In this document: positions 42,262-51,208 of the stretch, one piece after another | Numbering within the stretch: the stretch's first letter is position 1 | How the letters are laid out: each line of letters starts with the position of its first letter | Source: Lentzea cavernae | Lineage (GTDB): Bacteria > Actinomycetota > Actinomycetes > Mycobacteriales > Pseudonocardiaceae | Reading direction: 5' to 3' | Length of the DNA: 64,000 nucleotides | Assembly: GCF_014653695.1 (NCBI RefSeq) | Contig: NZ_BNAR01000003.1 | Location: forward strand, 203,443-267,442 | Notes under the pieces: generated by a model | Databases searched by the model: none | What the model was told of the DNA's origin: nothing | The model's input: only the letters and a program-made list of their open reading frames with translations | Made by a program: the position numbers and the translations under genes

Positions 42262-43229
42262 CCGCAGGACTGCCTGTGCATGAGGGAGGGCGAGAGCCGG
42301 ATGGTCTCCGGAGCCCTGTCCGGGTCCGCGATCCGGGAGAGCAGCAGCTTCACCGCGGTCCGCCCGATCTCCTCGACCGGCTGGGCCAGGGTGGTGAGCG
42401 GCGGTTCGATCAACGTGGCCCACTCGACCTCGTCGTAGGCGACGACCGCCAGGTCCGTGCCGAGCTTGAGACCGCGGGCGCGCAGTTCGTGCAGCATGCC
42501 GACGGTGACGAGGTGGTCCGCCGCGACGACGGCCGTCGCCGGGTCGTCCTGGTCGAGCAGCGGCGCGAGCCAGCCGCTCTGCGAGACCAGCGCCTCGTCC
42601 CACTTCAGGCCAGCGCGGCCGAGGCCGAGGCGGTAGCCGAGGATGCGCTCCTCGGTCGTCGCCACGCCCGCCTTGCCGCAGACGATGCCGATCCGCCGGT
42701 GACCGAGTTCAGCCAGGTGCCTGACCAGGCCCGACGTGGCCTGCACGTTCTCCGGCCCGACCTGGTCGATGTCCTTGGCGACGGTCAGCCGGTCGACGAG
42801 CACGGTCGGGATGTTGAGTCTCTTGAGCTCCGGCAGCACGAGGCTCCCGCCGCCGGCCGAGGGTGTGAGCAGCAACCCGTCGACTCTTCGCGAGCGCAGC
42901 ATTCTGACCGCTGTCTGCTCGGACTCGGGGGTGTCCCTCGTGTCGATCAGCACGAGCGAATAGCCGCTGCGAGTCGCCTCGGACTCGATGGCGGCGATCA
43001 GCTCGGCGAAGTACGGGTGGGAGACCAGCGACACGGCGAGGCCCAGCGACTTGGTGCCGCCCATGACCAGCGAACGCGCGATGGCGTCCCCCGTGTACCC
43101 GGTCTCGTCGATCGCCTTCTGGACGCGCTCGCGCGTGTCCCCGGCGACCGGCCTCGTCTCGTTGATCACGTGTGACACCGTGGTGATGGAGACCCCCGCG
43201 AGAGCCGCGACATCCCGCATGGTGACCAT
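42255..43229 (-). CDS. LacI family transcriptional regulator
   Basis: 324 residues. The HTH is MRDVAALAGVSITTVSHVINETRPVAGDTRERVQKAIDETGY with the LacI hinge helix following; the periplasmic-binding-like effector domain has LGLAVSLVSHPYFAELI, VDGLLLTPSAGG, IGIVCGK and TDLAVVAYDEVEWATLIEPPLTTLAQPVEEIG. It should respond to a sugar used by the flanking isomerase and kinases. ATG 43229 is preferred over ATG 43220; a TATGGT eight bases upstream suggests a leaderless mRNA. The 34-base gap to the divergent PfkB gene must hold both promoters and an operator. Confidence 0.93.
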   Translation of the reverse strand: MVTMRDVAALAGVSITTVSHVINETRPVAGDTRERVQKAIDETGYTGDAIARSLVMGGTKSLGLAVSLVSHPYFAELIAAIESEATRSGYSLVLIDTRDTPESEQTAVRMLRSRRVDGLLLTPSAGGGSLVLPELKRLNIPTVLVDRLTVAKDIDQVGPENVQATSGLVRHLAELGHRRIGIVCGKAGVATTEERILGYRLGLGRAGLKWDEALVSQSGWLAPLLDQDDPATAVVAADHLVTVGMLHELRARGLKLGTDLAVVAYDEVEWATLIEPPLTTLAQPVEEIGRTAVKLLLSRIADPDRAPETIRLSPSLMHRQSCGC

Positions 43230-43263
43230 GACCAGGGACCATACCCGTTTGGAGGAAGCCCTG

Positions 43264-44109
43264 ATGGCAGCCGTGCTGTGTGTCGGGCTCACAACTCTCG
43301 ACGTGACCCAGCGGGTGGACGAGTTCCCCGACGCCGGGCAGAAGATCCGTTCGCTCGGCGCGGTGCTGTCGCCCGGCGGTCCCGCCGCCAACGCGGCCCG
43401 CGCCGTCGCCGCATTGGGTGGAAGGGCCTCGTTGCTCACCGCTCTGGGTGCTGACGCACTGGGTGATTTCGTGCGCGCTTCCTTGGATCCGGTCCAAGTG
43501 ACCGCCGTTGCGGGCACGACGCCCGTGAGCATGGTCGTCGTCAGAGACGCTGATGGGGAGCGCACGGTCGTGTCCCGCAACGCGTCGGTGCCGGTGATCG
43601 CGCCCGATTTGACCGAACTCCTCGCCGCCGCGGACGTGCTGCTCTTGGACGGACATCACGACGGCCTGGCATTGCCCGCCGCCCAACAGGCGAAAGCTCT
43701 CGGATTGCCTGTGGTGCTCGACGCCGGGAGCTGGAAACCTGTCCTCGATCACCTGTTGCCGCTGGTGGACGTGGCCGCCTGCTCCGCCGGGTTCGAGCGG
43801 TCCGAGGCCGAGGTGCACTCGTACGGGGTGCCGCTGGTCATTCGCACGCAGGGTGCGAAGCCGGTCACCTGGTCGCGGAACGGCTCTGCCGGAGAGCTGC
43901 CCGTGCCCGCGGTGGAGGTGAAGGACACGAACGGGGCCGGTGACGTCTGGCACGGCGCGTACGCCTACGCGCTCGCGTCGGGGGCGGACCCGGTGGACGC
44001 CATCGGCTTCGCGTCGGAGGCGGCCGCCGTTCGCGTCGGTGCGGTCGGGGACTGGGTTGAGAGGCTGGCAGGGTGGCAGGACAGCAGGTCAGGTTCGACG
44101 AGCTGCTAG
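43264..44109 (+). CDS. PfkB family carbohydrate kinase
   Basis: 281 residues. N-terminal GLTTLDVTQRVDEFPDAGQK and GGPAANAARAVAALGG motifs, the ATP anion hole and catalytic base in VEVKDTNGAGDVWHGAYAYAL (catalytic Asp near 227). PfkB kinases phosphorylate ribose, fructose, ketodeoxygluconate, adenosine or related sugars; the residues here do not fix the substrate. GGAGG precedes ATG 43264 by 10 bases. It forms a divergon with the LacI regulator and overlaps the next kinase gene by 37 bases, so the two kinases are coupled. No sugar transporter is adjacent. Confidence 0.93.
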   Translation: MAAVLCVGLTTLDVTQRVDEFPDAGQKIRSLGAVLSPGGPAANAARAVAALGGRASLLTALGADALGDFVRASLDPVQVTAVAGTTPVSMVVVRDADGERTVVSRNASVPVIAPDLTELLAAADVLLLDGHHDGLALPAAQQAKALGLPVVLDAGSWKPVLDHLLPLVDVAACSAGFERSEAEVHSYGVPLVIRTQGAKPVTWSRNGSAGELPVPAVEVKDTNGAGDVWHGAYAYALASGADPVDAIGFASEAAAVRVGAVGDWVERLAGWQDSRSGSTSC

Positions 44110-44708
44110 AGCGGGCTCGCGTGCTCACCGATCAGGGTGAGCGCAAGATTCTCGGCATCAGCGGTGCACCCGGTTCCGGCAAGTCGACACTCGCGCGGCG
44201 GCTCGTCGAGGCGCTCGACGGCCAGGCCGTGCTGGTCGGGATGGACGGCTTCCACCTCGCGCAGAGCGAGCTCGAACGGCTGCGGCTGGTCGAGCGCAAG
44301 GGCGCGCCCGACACGTTCGACATCCCCGGTTACGTGGATCTGCTCGGCCGGATCAAGGCGTGCGGGCCGGACATGATCTACGCACCGGAGTTCCGCCGCG
44401 AGATCGAGGAACCGATCGCGTGCGCCGTGCCGGTGCACCCGGACGTCCCGCTCGTCGTCACCGAGGGCAACTACCTGCTGCTCAACTACGACAAGTGGAA
44501 GCGCGTCCGGATCATCCTGGACGAGGCGTGGTTCCTGTTCATCGACGAGGACGTGCGCGTGCAACGCCTGATCGACCGCCATCTGCGGTACGGGCGCACC
44601 CTGTCCGAGGCCGAGGAACGGGTGCTGCACGGCACCGACCACGTCAACGCGCTGATGGTGAACTCGTCGAAAGCGTCCGCCGACCTGCTCATCACCGAGG
44701 TGCTCTAG
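44073..44708 (+). CDS. P-loop kinase, FrcK/uridine kinase-like
   Basis: 211 residues. Walker A GAPGSGKSTLARRLVEAL at about 31-48, VLVGMDGFHLAQSELERLRL with the acidic substrate-binding motif, and VVTEGNYLLLNYDKWKRVRIILDEAWFLFIDEDVRVQRLIDRHLRYGR. This belongs to the phosphoribulokinase/uridine kinase superfamily, in the branch including YggC/FrcK that is often found near sugar uptake systems. Its phosphoryl acceptor is unknown. GTG 44073 overlaps the end of the PfkB gene; the downstream regulator starts 40 bases after its stop. Confidence 0.9.
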   Translation: MAGQQVRFDELLERARVLTDQGERKILGISGAPGSGKSTLARRLVEALDGQAVLVGMDGFHLAQSELERLRLVERKGAPDTFDIPGYVDLLGRIKACGPDMIYAPEFRREIEEPIACAVPVHPDVPLVVTEGNYLLLNYDKWKRVRIILDEAWFLFIDEDVRVQRLIDRHLRYGRTLSEAEERVLHGTDHVNALMVNSSKASADLLITEVL

Positions 44709-44748
44709 ACAACCGCTTCGGCGGCGTGCGCGCGATCTCTCCTGGGGG

Positions 44749-46872
44749 ATGAGAGTGGACTCTGCGCTGGGCTTGTTGTTGCGCCGGCACCGGATCGCCG
44801 CCGGTCTGACCCAGGAGGCGCTGGCCGAGAAGGCCGGCCTCAGCGGTCAGGCCGTCGGTGCCCTGGAACGCGGCGACCGCCGTCATCCGCACCGCGAGAC
44901 GGTGCTCAGGCTCGCCGGCGCGCTCGGTCTGGGCGCGGACGACCGGGCCGAGTTCGCCGCGGCCGCCGCCCGCACGCCCCGGCCCCGCTGCGAGGCGTCC
45001 GCACCGGTCCGGCAGCTTCCCGCCGCGCCCGTGCGGTTCGCCGGACGCGAGGCCGAGGTCGCCGAGCTGACGGGCCTGCTGGAGCGGTCGGGGGTGGTGG
45101 TCGTCGCCGGCATGCCGGGAGTCGGCAAGACCTCGCTCGCGTTGCACGTCGCCCACCGGCTGGCGGAGCGCTTCCCCGACGGCCAGCTCTACCTGGACCT
45201 GCGCGGGAGCGTGTCGCCGGAGGACGCGCTGGGCCGGCTGTTGCGCGCGTTGGACCGGCCTGACCACGGCGGCACGCTCGCCGAGACCTCCGCGCGGCTG
45301 CGGTCCGCGCTGGCCGGCCGGCGGGTGCTGCTCGTGCTCGACGACGCGGCGACCGCCGCCCAGGTCGAGCCGTTGCTGCCCGGCACCGTCGGCAGCGCTG
45401 CGGTCGTGACCAGCCGCCGGGCCATGGACACCCTGCCGCAGGCCCACCACCTGCGGCTCGACGTGCTGCCCGAACGCGAGGCGCTCGACCTGCTCGCGGC
45501 CTACGCGGGACCCGAACGGACCGCCGACGCCTCCGCTGCCGAGCAGGTCGTGGAGCTGTGCGGACGGCTGCCGCTCGCCGTCCACCTCGCCGGAGCGCGG
45601 CTCGCGTCCAGGCCCGCCTGGCCGCTCGCGCACCTCGCCCGGCGCCTCGCCGTGCGCAGGCTCGACGAGCTGGACCGCGACGACGCGGGCATCCGGGCGA
45701 GCTTCGCCGTGTCCGTCGACCAGCTCGACCCGGACGACCAGACCGCCTTCACGCTGTTCGGCGTCTTCGAGGACGTCTCGCTGCCGGTCGCCGCCCGCCT
45801 GCTCGACGTGGACTCCCTCTCCGCCGAGCTGGTGCTGGAACGGCTGACCGACCTGCACCTGCTGCAGGCGACGACGCCCGGCCGGTACCGGATGCACGAC
45901 CTCGTCCGGACCTACGCCCGCGAGCAGCGCGCGGACCCCGAGGCGCTCGGCAGGGTCGCCGACCTGTTCGTCGCGGTGGCGTGGCGGTCGGTGGCGCTGG
46001 CCGTGCCGCACAGCCTCCGCGGGACCTGGGCCGACCCGGCGTGGGCCGCGGGAGCACCGGACTTCACGACGGCCGCGGCGGCGTTCGCGTGGCTCGACGA
46101 GCACCGTGCGCACCTGTCCGACCTCTGCCGCACACCGGGTGTGCCGGCTCCCGTGCTGGTCAGGCTCGCCATCGGGCTGTTCCCGTACTACCTGAGCCGG
46201 GGTCACCGCGAGGACTGGGCCGAGATGTGCGGGCTGGCGTTGCTGCTGGCGAGCGACCCGCGGGCCCGGGCCATCGTCGAGATGGACCTGGGGGTCGCGC
46301 TGCGGGACGCGGGCCACCTGCGCCGCAGCCTGGCCCAGTTCCGGGCGCTGGGCGACACCGACGGCGTGGCGGTCTGCCTCACCAACCTCAGCGAGGTGCT
46401 GGAGACCGTCGAGACCGGTGAGGAGAGCCTCGCTCTCGCTCGCGAGCTGGGGCTGAGGTGCGTGGAGGCCGCGGTCCTGGAACAGCTGGGCAACGCCTAC
46501 GGCAAGACGGGCGACCACGCGCGCGAGCTCCGTTGCTACGAGGACAGCCTGCGGCTCAGTTCTCTCGAGGGCGACGATCGGGCGTGTGCGGGCGTGCTGC
46601 ACCGGATCGGCGCCCTGCACCGGCGGTCAGGCCGGACCGGGGACGCCGCGACGGCGTTGGGGCGGAGCCTGCACCTGTTCCGCGAGGGTGGCGACCCGGC
46701 GGGTGAGGTGGCGTGCCTGGAGGAGCTGGGACTGGTGCACCTGCTGCGCCGGGACCGGGTGGCCGCGGCCGAGACGTTGCGCCGCGGGCTCGGCATCGCC
46801 GAACGGCACGGCGACCTCGGGAGGCAGGCGAGCCTGCGGCAGCACCTCGCGAAATGTGGAGGTGCTTCGTAG
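44749..46872 (+). CDS. XRE-NB-ARC-TPR (STAND) transcriptional regulator
   Basis: 707 residues. An N-terminal helix-turn-helix (ALGLLLRRHRIAAGLTQEALAEKAGLSGQAVGALERGDRRHP, about 6-47) is followed by an NB-ARC ATPase with P-loop GMPGVGKTS (121-129), RRVLLVLDDAATAAQV (Walker B), VVTSRRAMD (sensor) and LCGRLPLAVHLAGARLAS (GLPL-type). The C-terminal third is helical TPR-like repeats (SLALARELGL ... ELRCYEDSLRLSSLEGD ... ATALGRSLHLFREGGD). This is the AfsR/SARP-like signal-transduction ATPase class lacking the BTAD. The trigger is unknown. It is followed 46 bases later by a secreted inhibitor gene, a possible target. Confidence 0.92.
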   Translation: MRVDSALGLLLRRHRIAAGLTQEALAEKAGLSGQAVGALERGDRRHPHRETVLRLAGALGLGADDRAEFAAAAARTPRPRCEASAPVRQLPAAPVRFAGREAEVAELTGLLERSGVVVVAGMPGVGKTSLALHVAHRLAERFPDGQLYLDLRGSVSPEDALGRLLRALDRPDHGGTLAETSARLRSALAGRRVLLVLDDAATAAQVEPLLPGTVGSAAVVTSRRAMDTLPQAHHLRLDVLPEREALDLLAAYAGPERTADASAAEQVVELCGRLPLAVHLAGARLASRPAWPLAHLARRLAVRRLDELDRDDAGIRASFAVSVDQLDPDDQTAFTLFGVFEDVSLPVAARLLDVDSLSAELVLERLTDLHLLQATTPGRYRMHDLVRTYAREQRADPEALGRVADLFVAVAWRSVALAVPHSLRGTWADPAWAAGAPDFTTAAAAFAWLDEHRAHLSDLCRTPGVPAPVLVRLAIGLFPYYLSRGHREDWAEMCGLALLLASDPRARAIVEMDLGVALRDAGHLRRSLAQFRALGDTDGVAVCLTNLSEVLETVETGEESLALARELGLRCVEAAVLEQLGNAYGKTGDHARELRCYEDSLRLSSLEGDDRACAGVLHRIGALHRRSGRTGDAATALGRSLHLFREGGDPAGEVACLEELGLVHLLRRDRVAAAETLRRGLGIAERHGDLGRQASLRQHLAKCGGAS

Positions 46873-46918
46873 AGGTTGTCGCTGTTGGGGTCCTTGCTTT
46901 CTCGCAACCATCAACGAC

Positions 46919-47323
46919 ATGAACAAGTTCACGAAGAAAGTCCTGGCCGGGGCGATCGCCGCCGTGGCCGTCCTGGTCGCCACGCCCGCCGCCTCGGCCG
47001 CGGCGCGTGACGGCGTGTGCAACACCAACGAGTTCTGCCTGTACTGGGCCCCCGAAAGCCTCGGTTCGCTGTCGGACTTCACGACGTCGATCGGGAACTA
47101 CGGCACCTCGCAGCCGACGTGCTACGAGTTCAGGACGCCCGGCCTGCTCGGCTACGGGGAGTGCATCAAGAACAACGCGGCGTCGGCGTGCAACAAGCGT
47201 TCCAAGGCCGTGCGCGTCTACTTCAACAGCTACCACGAAGGCGTGTACGACACGATCCCCGCGAACGCCTGCAGGGAACTGTCCAAGACCTTGTTCGACA
47301 ACGCGTCACACCTGTTCCTCTGA
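46919..47323 (+). CDS. secreted peptidase inhibitor family I36 protein
   Basis: 134 residues. A Sec signal peptide (MNKFTKKVLAGAIAAVAVLVATPAASA) is followed by a small cysteine-rich beta domain: GVCNTNEFCLYW, SLSDFTTSIGNYGTS, CYEFRTPG and NNAASACNKRSKAVRVYFNS, matching the SMPI/I36 crystallin-like fold with six cysteines able to form disulfides. Family members inhibit metallopeptidases; some have antimicrobial or structural roles. It lies 46 bases behind an NB-ARC regulator and has no good Shine-Dalgarno, so translation efficiency is uncertain. A hairpin directly after the stop terminates transcription. Confidence 0.88.
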   Translation: MNKFTKKVLAGAIAAVAVLVATPAASAAARDGVCNTNEFCLYWAPESLGSLSDFTTSIGNYGTSQPTCYEFRTPGLLGYGECIKNNAASACNKRSKAVRVYFNSYHEGVYDTIPANACRELSKTLFDNASHLFL

Positions 47324-47355
47324 CACGTCAGCCGGCCTGGGGGTGGCTGACGTGT
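47323..47355. terminator. bidirectional hairpin between the I36 and DedA genes
   Basis: An 11-bp stem (ACACGTCAGCC at 47323-47333 with GGCTGACGTGT at 47345-47355) overlaps the end of the convergent DedA gene. It has no strong T-run, so it may act as a factor-independent terminator only in part. Confidence 0.6.
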
Positions 47356-47996
47356 TCCAGGTCCTCGCTCGACTCGTCGATCGGCTTCGCCATCTCCTGG
47401 CGGTAGCGCCAGATGCCCCAGCCGGTGCCGCCCAGGAAGAAGGCGATGCTGACGACGATCGCGGCGGTCTCGAGCCAGGGGAGCTGTTGCAGGATGCCGG
47501 CGCCGTAGTAACCGGCCAGCACCAGCGTCGGGACCCACGCGATGGCGCCGATGGTCGTGGCGAGCGTGAACCTCCGGAGGTCCATCCGGGCCGCGCCCGC
47601 GATCATCGGTGCCAGGGTCCGGATCCACGGGATCCAGCGGGCCAGCACGACCGCCCAGAACCCGCGGCGGTCGAGGAAGTCGCCGGCGCGTTTCAGGTTC
47701 TGCCTGTTCAGGACCTTGCCGCCCTTGCGGGCCAGCACGCGCGTGCCGGTGCCGCGGCCGATGAAGTACCCGACCTGGTTGCCGACCACGGCGACGATCA
47801 GAGCCGCGAGGGACAGCAGCCACGCCGACAGCTCGCTGTTGTGCGTCGCCAGCACCACGCCGGCGGCGAACAGCAGCGAGTCACCGGGCAGGAACAGCCC
47901 GAAGATGAAAGCGCACTCGACGAAGATGAAGCTCAGCACGATGAGCCAAACGGCCACCGGGCCCGCGGTCTCCAGCGAGGCGAATGCGTGCGCCAC
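47328..47996 (-). CDS. DedA family membrane protein
   Basis: 222 residues and about five predicted helices. FIFGLFLPGDSLLFAAGVVLA and IVAVVGNQVGYFIGRGTGTRVL are the DedA (SNARE-associated/VTT) motifs; FLDRRGFWAVVLARWIPWIRTLAPMIAGAARM holds the conserved arginines and proline needed for lipid scrambling or flipping. DedA proteins move undecaprenyl phosphate or phosphatidylethanolamine between leaflets. It ends at the convergent inhibitor gene. A second DedA is encoded at 51679, so the functions may be divided. ATG 47996 has only a weak ribosome-binding site. Confidence 0.93.
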   Translation of the reverse strand: MAHAFASLETAGPVAVWLIVLSFIFVECAFIFGLFLPGDSLLFAAGVVLATHNSELSAWLLSLAALIVAVVGNQVGYFIGRGTGTRVLARKGGKVLNRQNLKRAGDFLDRRGFWAVVLARWIPWIRTLAPMIAGAARMDLRRFTLATTIGAIAWVPTLVLAGYYGAGILQQLPWLETAAIVVSIAFFLGGTGWGIWRYRQEMAKPIDESSEDLEHVSHPQAG

Positions 47997-48152
47997 GGTG
48001 AACCACCCTACGTCGTGCCGTGCGGATGGCAGGGCGACATCGGGCCAACGGGTGGGCGAAATCTGGATTGAGCACGCCGGGTCACGGCGTGAACACCTCT
48101 ACGCGGAATTCACCATCGAGTCGACCAGGCGTTTCCCGCTAGCGTGGCCAGC

Positions 48153-49529
48153 ATGGAGACCTTGCTCGCCGAACTCCGCGCCGCAGTGGGTGACTCCGGC
48201 GTCCTGACCGACGCCGACGTCACCGCGAGCTACCAACGCGACATGATGCCGTTGGCACCGCACGGCAGTCCGTTGGCAGTGGTGTTCCCGCTGAACACCG
48301 AGCAGGTCCAGGCGGTGGTCAGAGCATGTGCGAGCCACCGCGTCCCGATCGTCCCGCGCGGAGCCGGCAGCGGCCTGTCCGGCGCCGCGAACGCGATCGA
48401 GGGCTCCGTCGTCCTGGTCACGACCAAGATGAACGCGATCGTCGAGATCGACACCGACAACCGCCTCGCCGTCGTCGAGCCCGGCGTGGTCAACCTCGAC
48501 CTGCGCGGTGCCGTCGAGAAGCACGGCCTGTTCTACCCGCCGGACCCGAGCAGCTACGACTGGTGCACGATCGGCGGCAACCTCTCCACCAACGCGGGCG
48601 GCCTGTGCTGCGTGAAGTACGGCGTGACCACCGACTCGGTGCTCGGCCTGGAGGTCGTGCTGGCCGACGGCGAGGTGCTGCGGACCGGCCGTCGCACGGT
48701 CAAGGGCGTCGCGGGCTACGACCTGACCAAGCTCTTCATCGGCTCCGAGGGCACGCTGGGTGTGATCACCAAGGCCACCCTGGCGTTGCGCCCGCTGCCG
48801 CAGGCCCCGGCCACGCTGGTCGCCGCGTTCGGCACCACGGCCCTGGCGGGTGCCGCGGTCAGCCGGATCGTCCGCGAGGGCCTGGTGCCGTCGCTGATGG
48901 AGATCATGGACCGCACCTCGATCGAGGCCGTCGAGGCCTATCTGAAGACCGAGATCGGCGCCGGTCCCGGCTGCGCGGCGTTGCTGATCTGCCAGTCCGA
49001 CGCCGGTGGCGAGCAGGCGCGCAACGAGCTGGCCAAGATCGAGGAGATCTGCCTGGAGGCCGACCTCGTCTACTCGACGCACGACGTCAACGAGGGCCGC
49101 GACCTGCTGACCGCGCGCCGTGCCGTGCTCACGGCGTTGGAGATCTACGGCTCGTGGCTGACCGACGACGTGTGCGTGCCCCGCACCCGCATCGCCGAGC
49201 TCATCCAGGGCTGCGAGGACATCTCGGAGGAGGTCGGCCTCAAGATCGCCGTCGTCGGCCACGCGGGCGACGGCAACATGCACCCGACGATCGTCTACGA
49301 CCCCGCGGACGCCGACCAGTTCGCGCGCGCCCAGAAGGCGTTCGACGACATCCTCGCGCTGGGGCTGTCGCTCGGCGGCACGGTGACCGGCGAGCACGGC
49401 ATCGGCAAGATCAAGCGCGAGTGGCTGGCCGAGGAGATCGGGCCGGTCGGCCTCCGGGTCCACCGCGAGATCAAGGGCGCGCTGGACCCGGAGAACCTGT
49501 TCAACCCCGGTTCGATGTTCAGCCTCTAA
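48153..49529 (+). CDS. GlcD-type FAD-binding oxidoreductase (2-hydroxyacid/glycolate oxidase)
   Basis: 458 residues. PCMH-type FAD-binding domain with VPRGAGSGLSGAANA, GLFYPPDPSSYDWCTIGGNLSTNAGGLCCVKYG and GYDLTKLFIGSEGTLGVIT, then the C-terminal substrate domain with VVGHAGDGNMHPTIVYD and TGEHGIGKIKREWL, the GlcD/LldD-like signature. Relatives oxidise glycolate, D-lactate or D-2-hydroxyglutarate. No GlcE or GlcF partner gene is present. ATG 48153 lies seven bases after TAGCGT, implying a leaderless mRNA; GTG 48144 would be nine bases earlier. The 3' end overlaps the convergent amidohydrolase gene by 4 bases. Confidence 0.92.
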   Translation: METLLAELRAAVGDSGVLTDADVTASYQRDMMPLAPHGSPLAVVFPLNTEQVQAVVRACASHRVPIVPRGAGSGLSGAANAIEGSVVLVTTKMNAIVEIDTDNRLAVVEPGVVNLDLRGAVEKHGLFYPPDPSSYDWCTIGGNLSTNAGGLCCVKYGVTTDSVLGLEVVLADGEVLRTGRRTVKGVAGYDLTKLFIGSEGTLGVITKATLALRPLPQAPATLVAAFGTTALAGAAVSRIVREGLVPSLMEIMDRTSIEAVEAYLKTEIGAGPGCAALLICQSDAGGEQARNELAKIEEICLEADLVYSTHDVNEGRDLLTARRAVLTALEIYGSWLTDDVCVPRTRIAELIQGCEDISEEVGLKIAVVGHAGDGNMHPTIVYDPADADQFARAQKAFDDILALGLSLGGTVTGEHGIGKIKREWLAEEIGPVGLRVHREIKGALDPENLFNPGSMFSL

Positions 49530-50950
49530 CAACAGGCCCGCTGGGGCGTGGGGAACGGCTCCTGAGCCGCCTTCTCCACGTCCGCCAGCATCTTCCGCCG
49601 TTCGGCCGGCCCGAGGACCCTTCCGCGGGTCAGCACGGTGTGGATGCGTTGCGTGTTGCGGATGTCCTTGAGCGGGTTGCCTTCCAGCACGACGAGGTCC
49701 GCCTTCTCACCGGGCCGCACGGTGGCGTTGCGGGTGCCCGCGTCCAGCGCGGCCTTCGGCGACAGGCCCGCCTCGACCAGCAGCCGCAGCTCGTCGTGCA
49801 CGGAGAAGCCCGAGAACGAGTACGGGTTGCCCGCGTCCGTTCCGACCAAGACCTCGACGCCGTGGCCGTGCATCTCCGCCACCTGCTCTTGGCGGTGGCG
49901 GAAGAACTCGGCCTGCTGCCGGATCTCCCGCTCGGTCACGGGGGCCCAGCTCTTCAGCTGCTCGAGCCACAGGTCGCGGTAGAACACCGGCATGTACTTC
50001 ATCCGCGGGTCGTTCGCGAACCGGTCGGCCGGGCTGGAGTAGACCTGCATCGCGACCATCGTCGGGCAGAGTGCGGAGTTGTTGCGCCGCAACCGTTTCG
50101 CCAGGCGGACGGCCTTGCTCCCGCTGTGCGACAGGGCGGCTTGGCGTTCGAACTCCAGCACCTGCTTGAACCACGCGAACGAGTTCGCCGGGTCGAGTGG
50201 CAGCGTCGCGATCGCTTGGCGCAGCTGGGTTTCTCTTGTGCTCGTTGCCAGGGACAGCCCGTACATGTGCTCGAAGGTGCGCTGTCCCAGGTCGCTCGCG
50301 TCGCCCAGTGGTACGTGGTTCGAGCAGTGTCCGGCGAAGGTGATGGTTTGCTTTTCGCACTCGTCCGCGATGGCGGTGAGCGTGGGGCGGTCCAGGTAGG
50401 AGTAGACCTTCACGAAGTCGGCGCCCTGTGTTTTGGCGTCCCGCACTGCCTGTCTGCCCTCTTCTGGAGTGCTGACGATCAGTGCGCCGGGCAGGGTCGA
50501 GTGCGGGCCGTCGATGATCGTGCTGCCGACTGTCAGCCGCGGACCTGACACCTCGCCGCGGTCGATCCGGTCGCGGAGGTCGTAGATCGGTGGGAAGCCC
50601 CACATCTCGCGGATGCCCGTGATGCCGTTGGCCAGGCAGAGCGGCAGCGTGATCCGGTCCAGGAAGGCGCCGTGCACGTGCATGTCTGTTAGGCCGGGGA
50701 TGATGAACTTGCCGGTGGCGTTCAGGATCGTCGAGCCGCGTGGGAGGGGCAGGTTGTGGCCCACGGCTTGGATTTTGCCGTTCGCCAGGACGATGGTCGT
50801 GTTCGGCCGTGCCCCGGACGAGTCGATCAGTGTTGCGCCTCGTACTGCGGTGATGGGTGTGGAGGCGTTGGCCTGGTTCGGGATCAGGGTGATGGCGGCT
50901 GTTGTTGCCAGTAGTCCCAGCACTTCGCGTCTGGTGGTCATGTTGGTCAA
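49526..50950 (-). CDS. secreted metal-dependent amidohydrolase
   Basis: About 474 residues. A leader RREVLGLLATTAAITLIPNQANA with an RR pair suggests Tat or Sec export. The barrel contains GLTDMHVHGAF (HxH metal site), FVKVYSYLDRPTLTAIADECE (bridging Lys region), GHCSNHVPLG, FEHMYGL and GTDAGNPYSF, the imidazolonepropionase/prolidase-like order. It would hydrolyse an amide or cyclic amide outside the cell; the substrate is unknown. TTG 50950 follows AAGGTG by four bases; ATG 50941 is an alternative, and both lie on a perfect palindrome TGTTGGTCAACCAACA. No operon partner. The 5' third shows a G/T-rich plus strand shared with the nearby repeat region. Confidence 0.88.
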   Translation of the reverse strand: MTNMTTRREVLGLLATTAAITLIPNQANASTPITAVRGATLIDSSGARPNTTIVLANGKIQAVGHNLPLPRGSTILNATGKFIIPGLTDMHVHGAFLDRITLPLCLANGITGIREMWGFPPIYDLRDRIDRGEVSGPRLTVGSTIIDGPHSTLPGALIVSTPEEGRQAVRDAKTQGADFVKVYSYLDRPTLTAIADECEKQTITFAGHCSNHVPLGDASDLGQRTFEHMYGLSLATSTRETQLRQAIATLPLDPANSFAWFKQVLEFERQAALSHSGSKAVRLAKRLRRNNSALCPTMVAMQVYSSPADRFANDPRMKYMPVFYRDLWLEQLKSWAPVTEREIRQQAEFFRHRQEQVAEMHGHGVEVLVGTDAGNPYSFSGFSVHDELRLLVEAGLSPKAALDAGTRNATVRPGEKADLVVLEGNPLKDIRNTQRIHTVLTRGRVLGPAERRKMLADVEKAAQEPFPTPQRACC

Positions 50951-50956
50951 CCAACA
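50941..50956. promoter_or_regulatory. palindrome at the start of the amidohydrolase gene
   Basis: TGTTGGTCAACCAACA is a perfect 16-bp palindrome covering both candidate starts (TTG 50950, ATG 50941). Its position fits a repressor site or a translation-blocking hairpin; no regulator gene is adjacent. Confidence 0.45.
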
Positions 50957-51208
50957 CCTTGACGTTGCGTGAGACTCAAATCTTTTCTAGTGGTTCGCGT
51001 GCGTCGGAGGCCTATGGGGGGCTGGGCCTCCCGTGGTCTGGACCACTGGGAACTTAGGGTGGAGTCTGGGTGGGGGCTCATGCCGGGACTTTGGGTTTGA
51101 GGGTCGGGTTGCGTTGGTTGTTGCCGGTTCCAGCGGGGTTGGTTGCGTTCCCTGGGAGTTGGTTGCGTTGCGTTGGTGGTTGCGCGGGTCGGGACGAATC
51201 ACGGGGTG

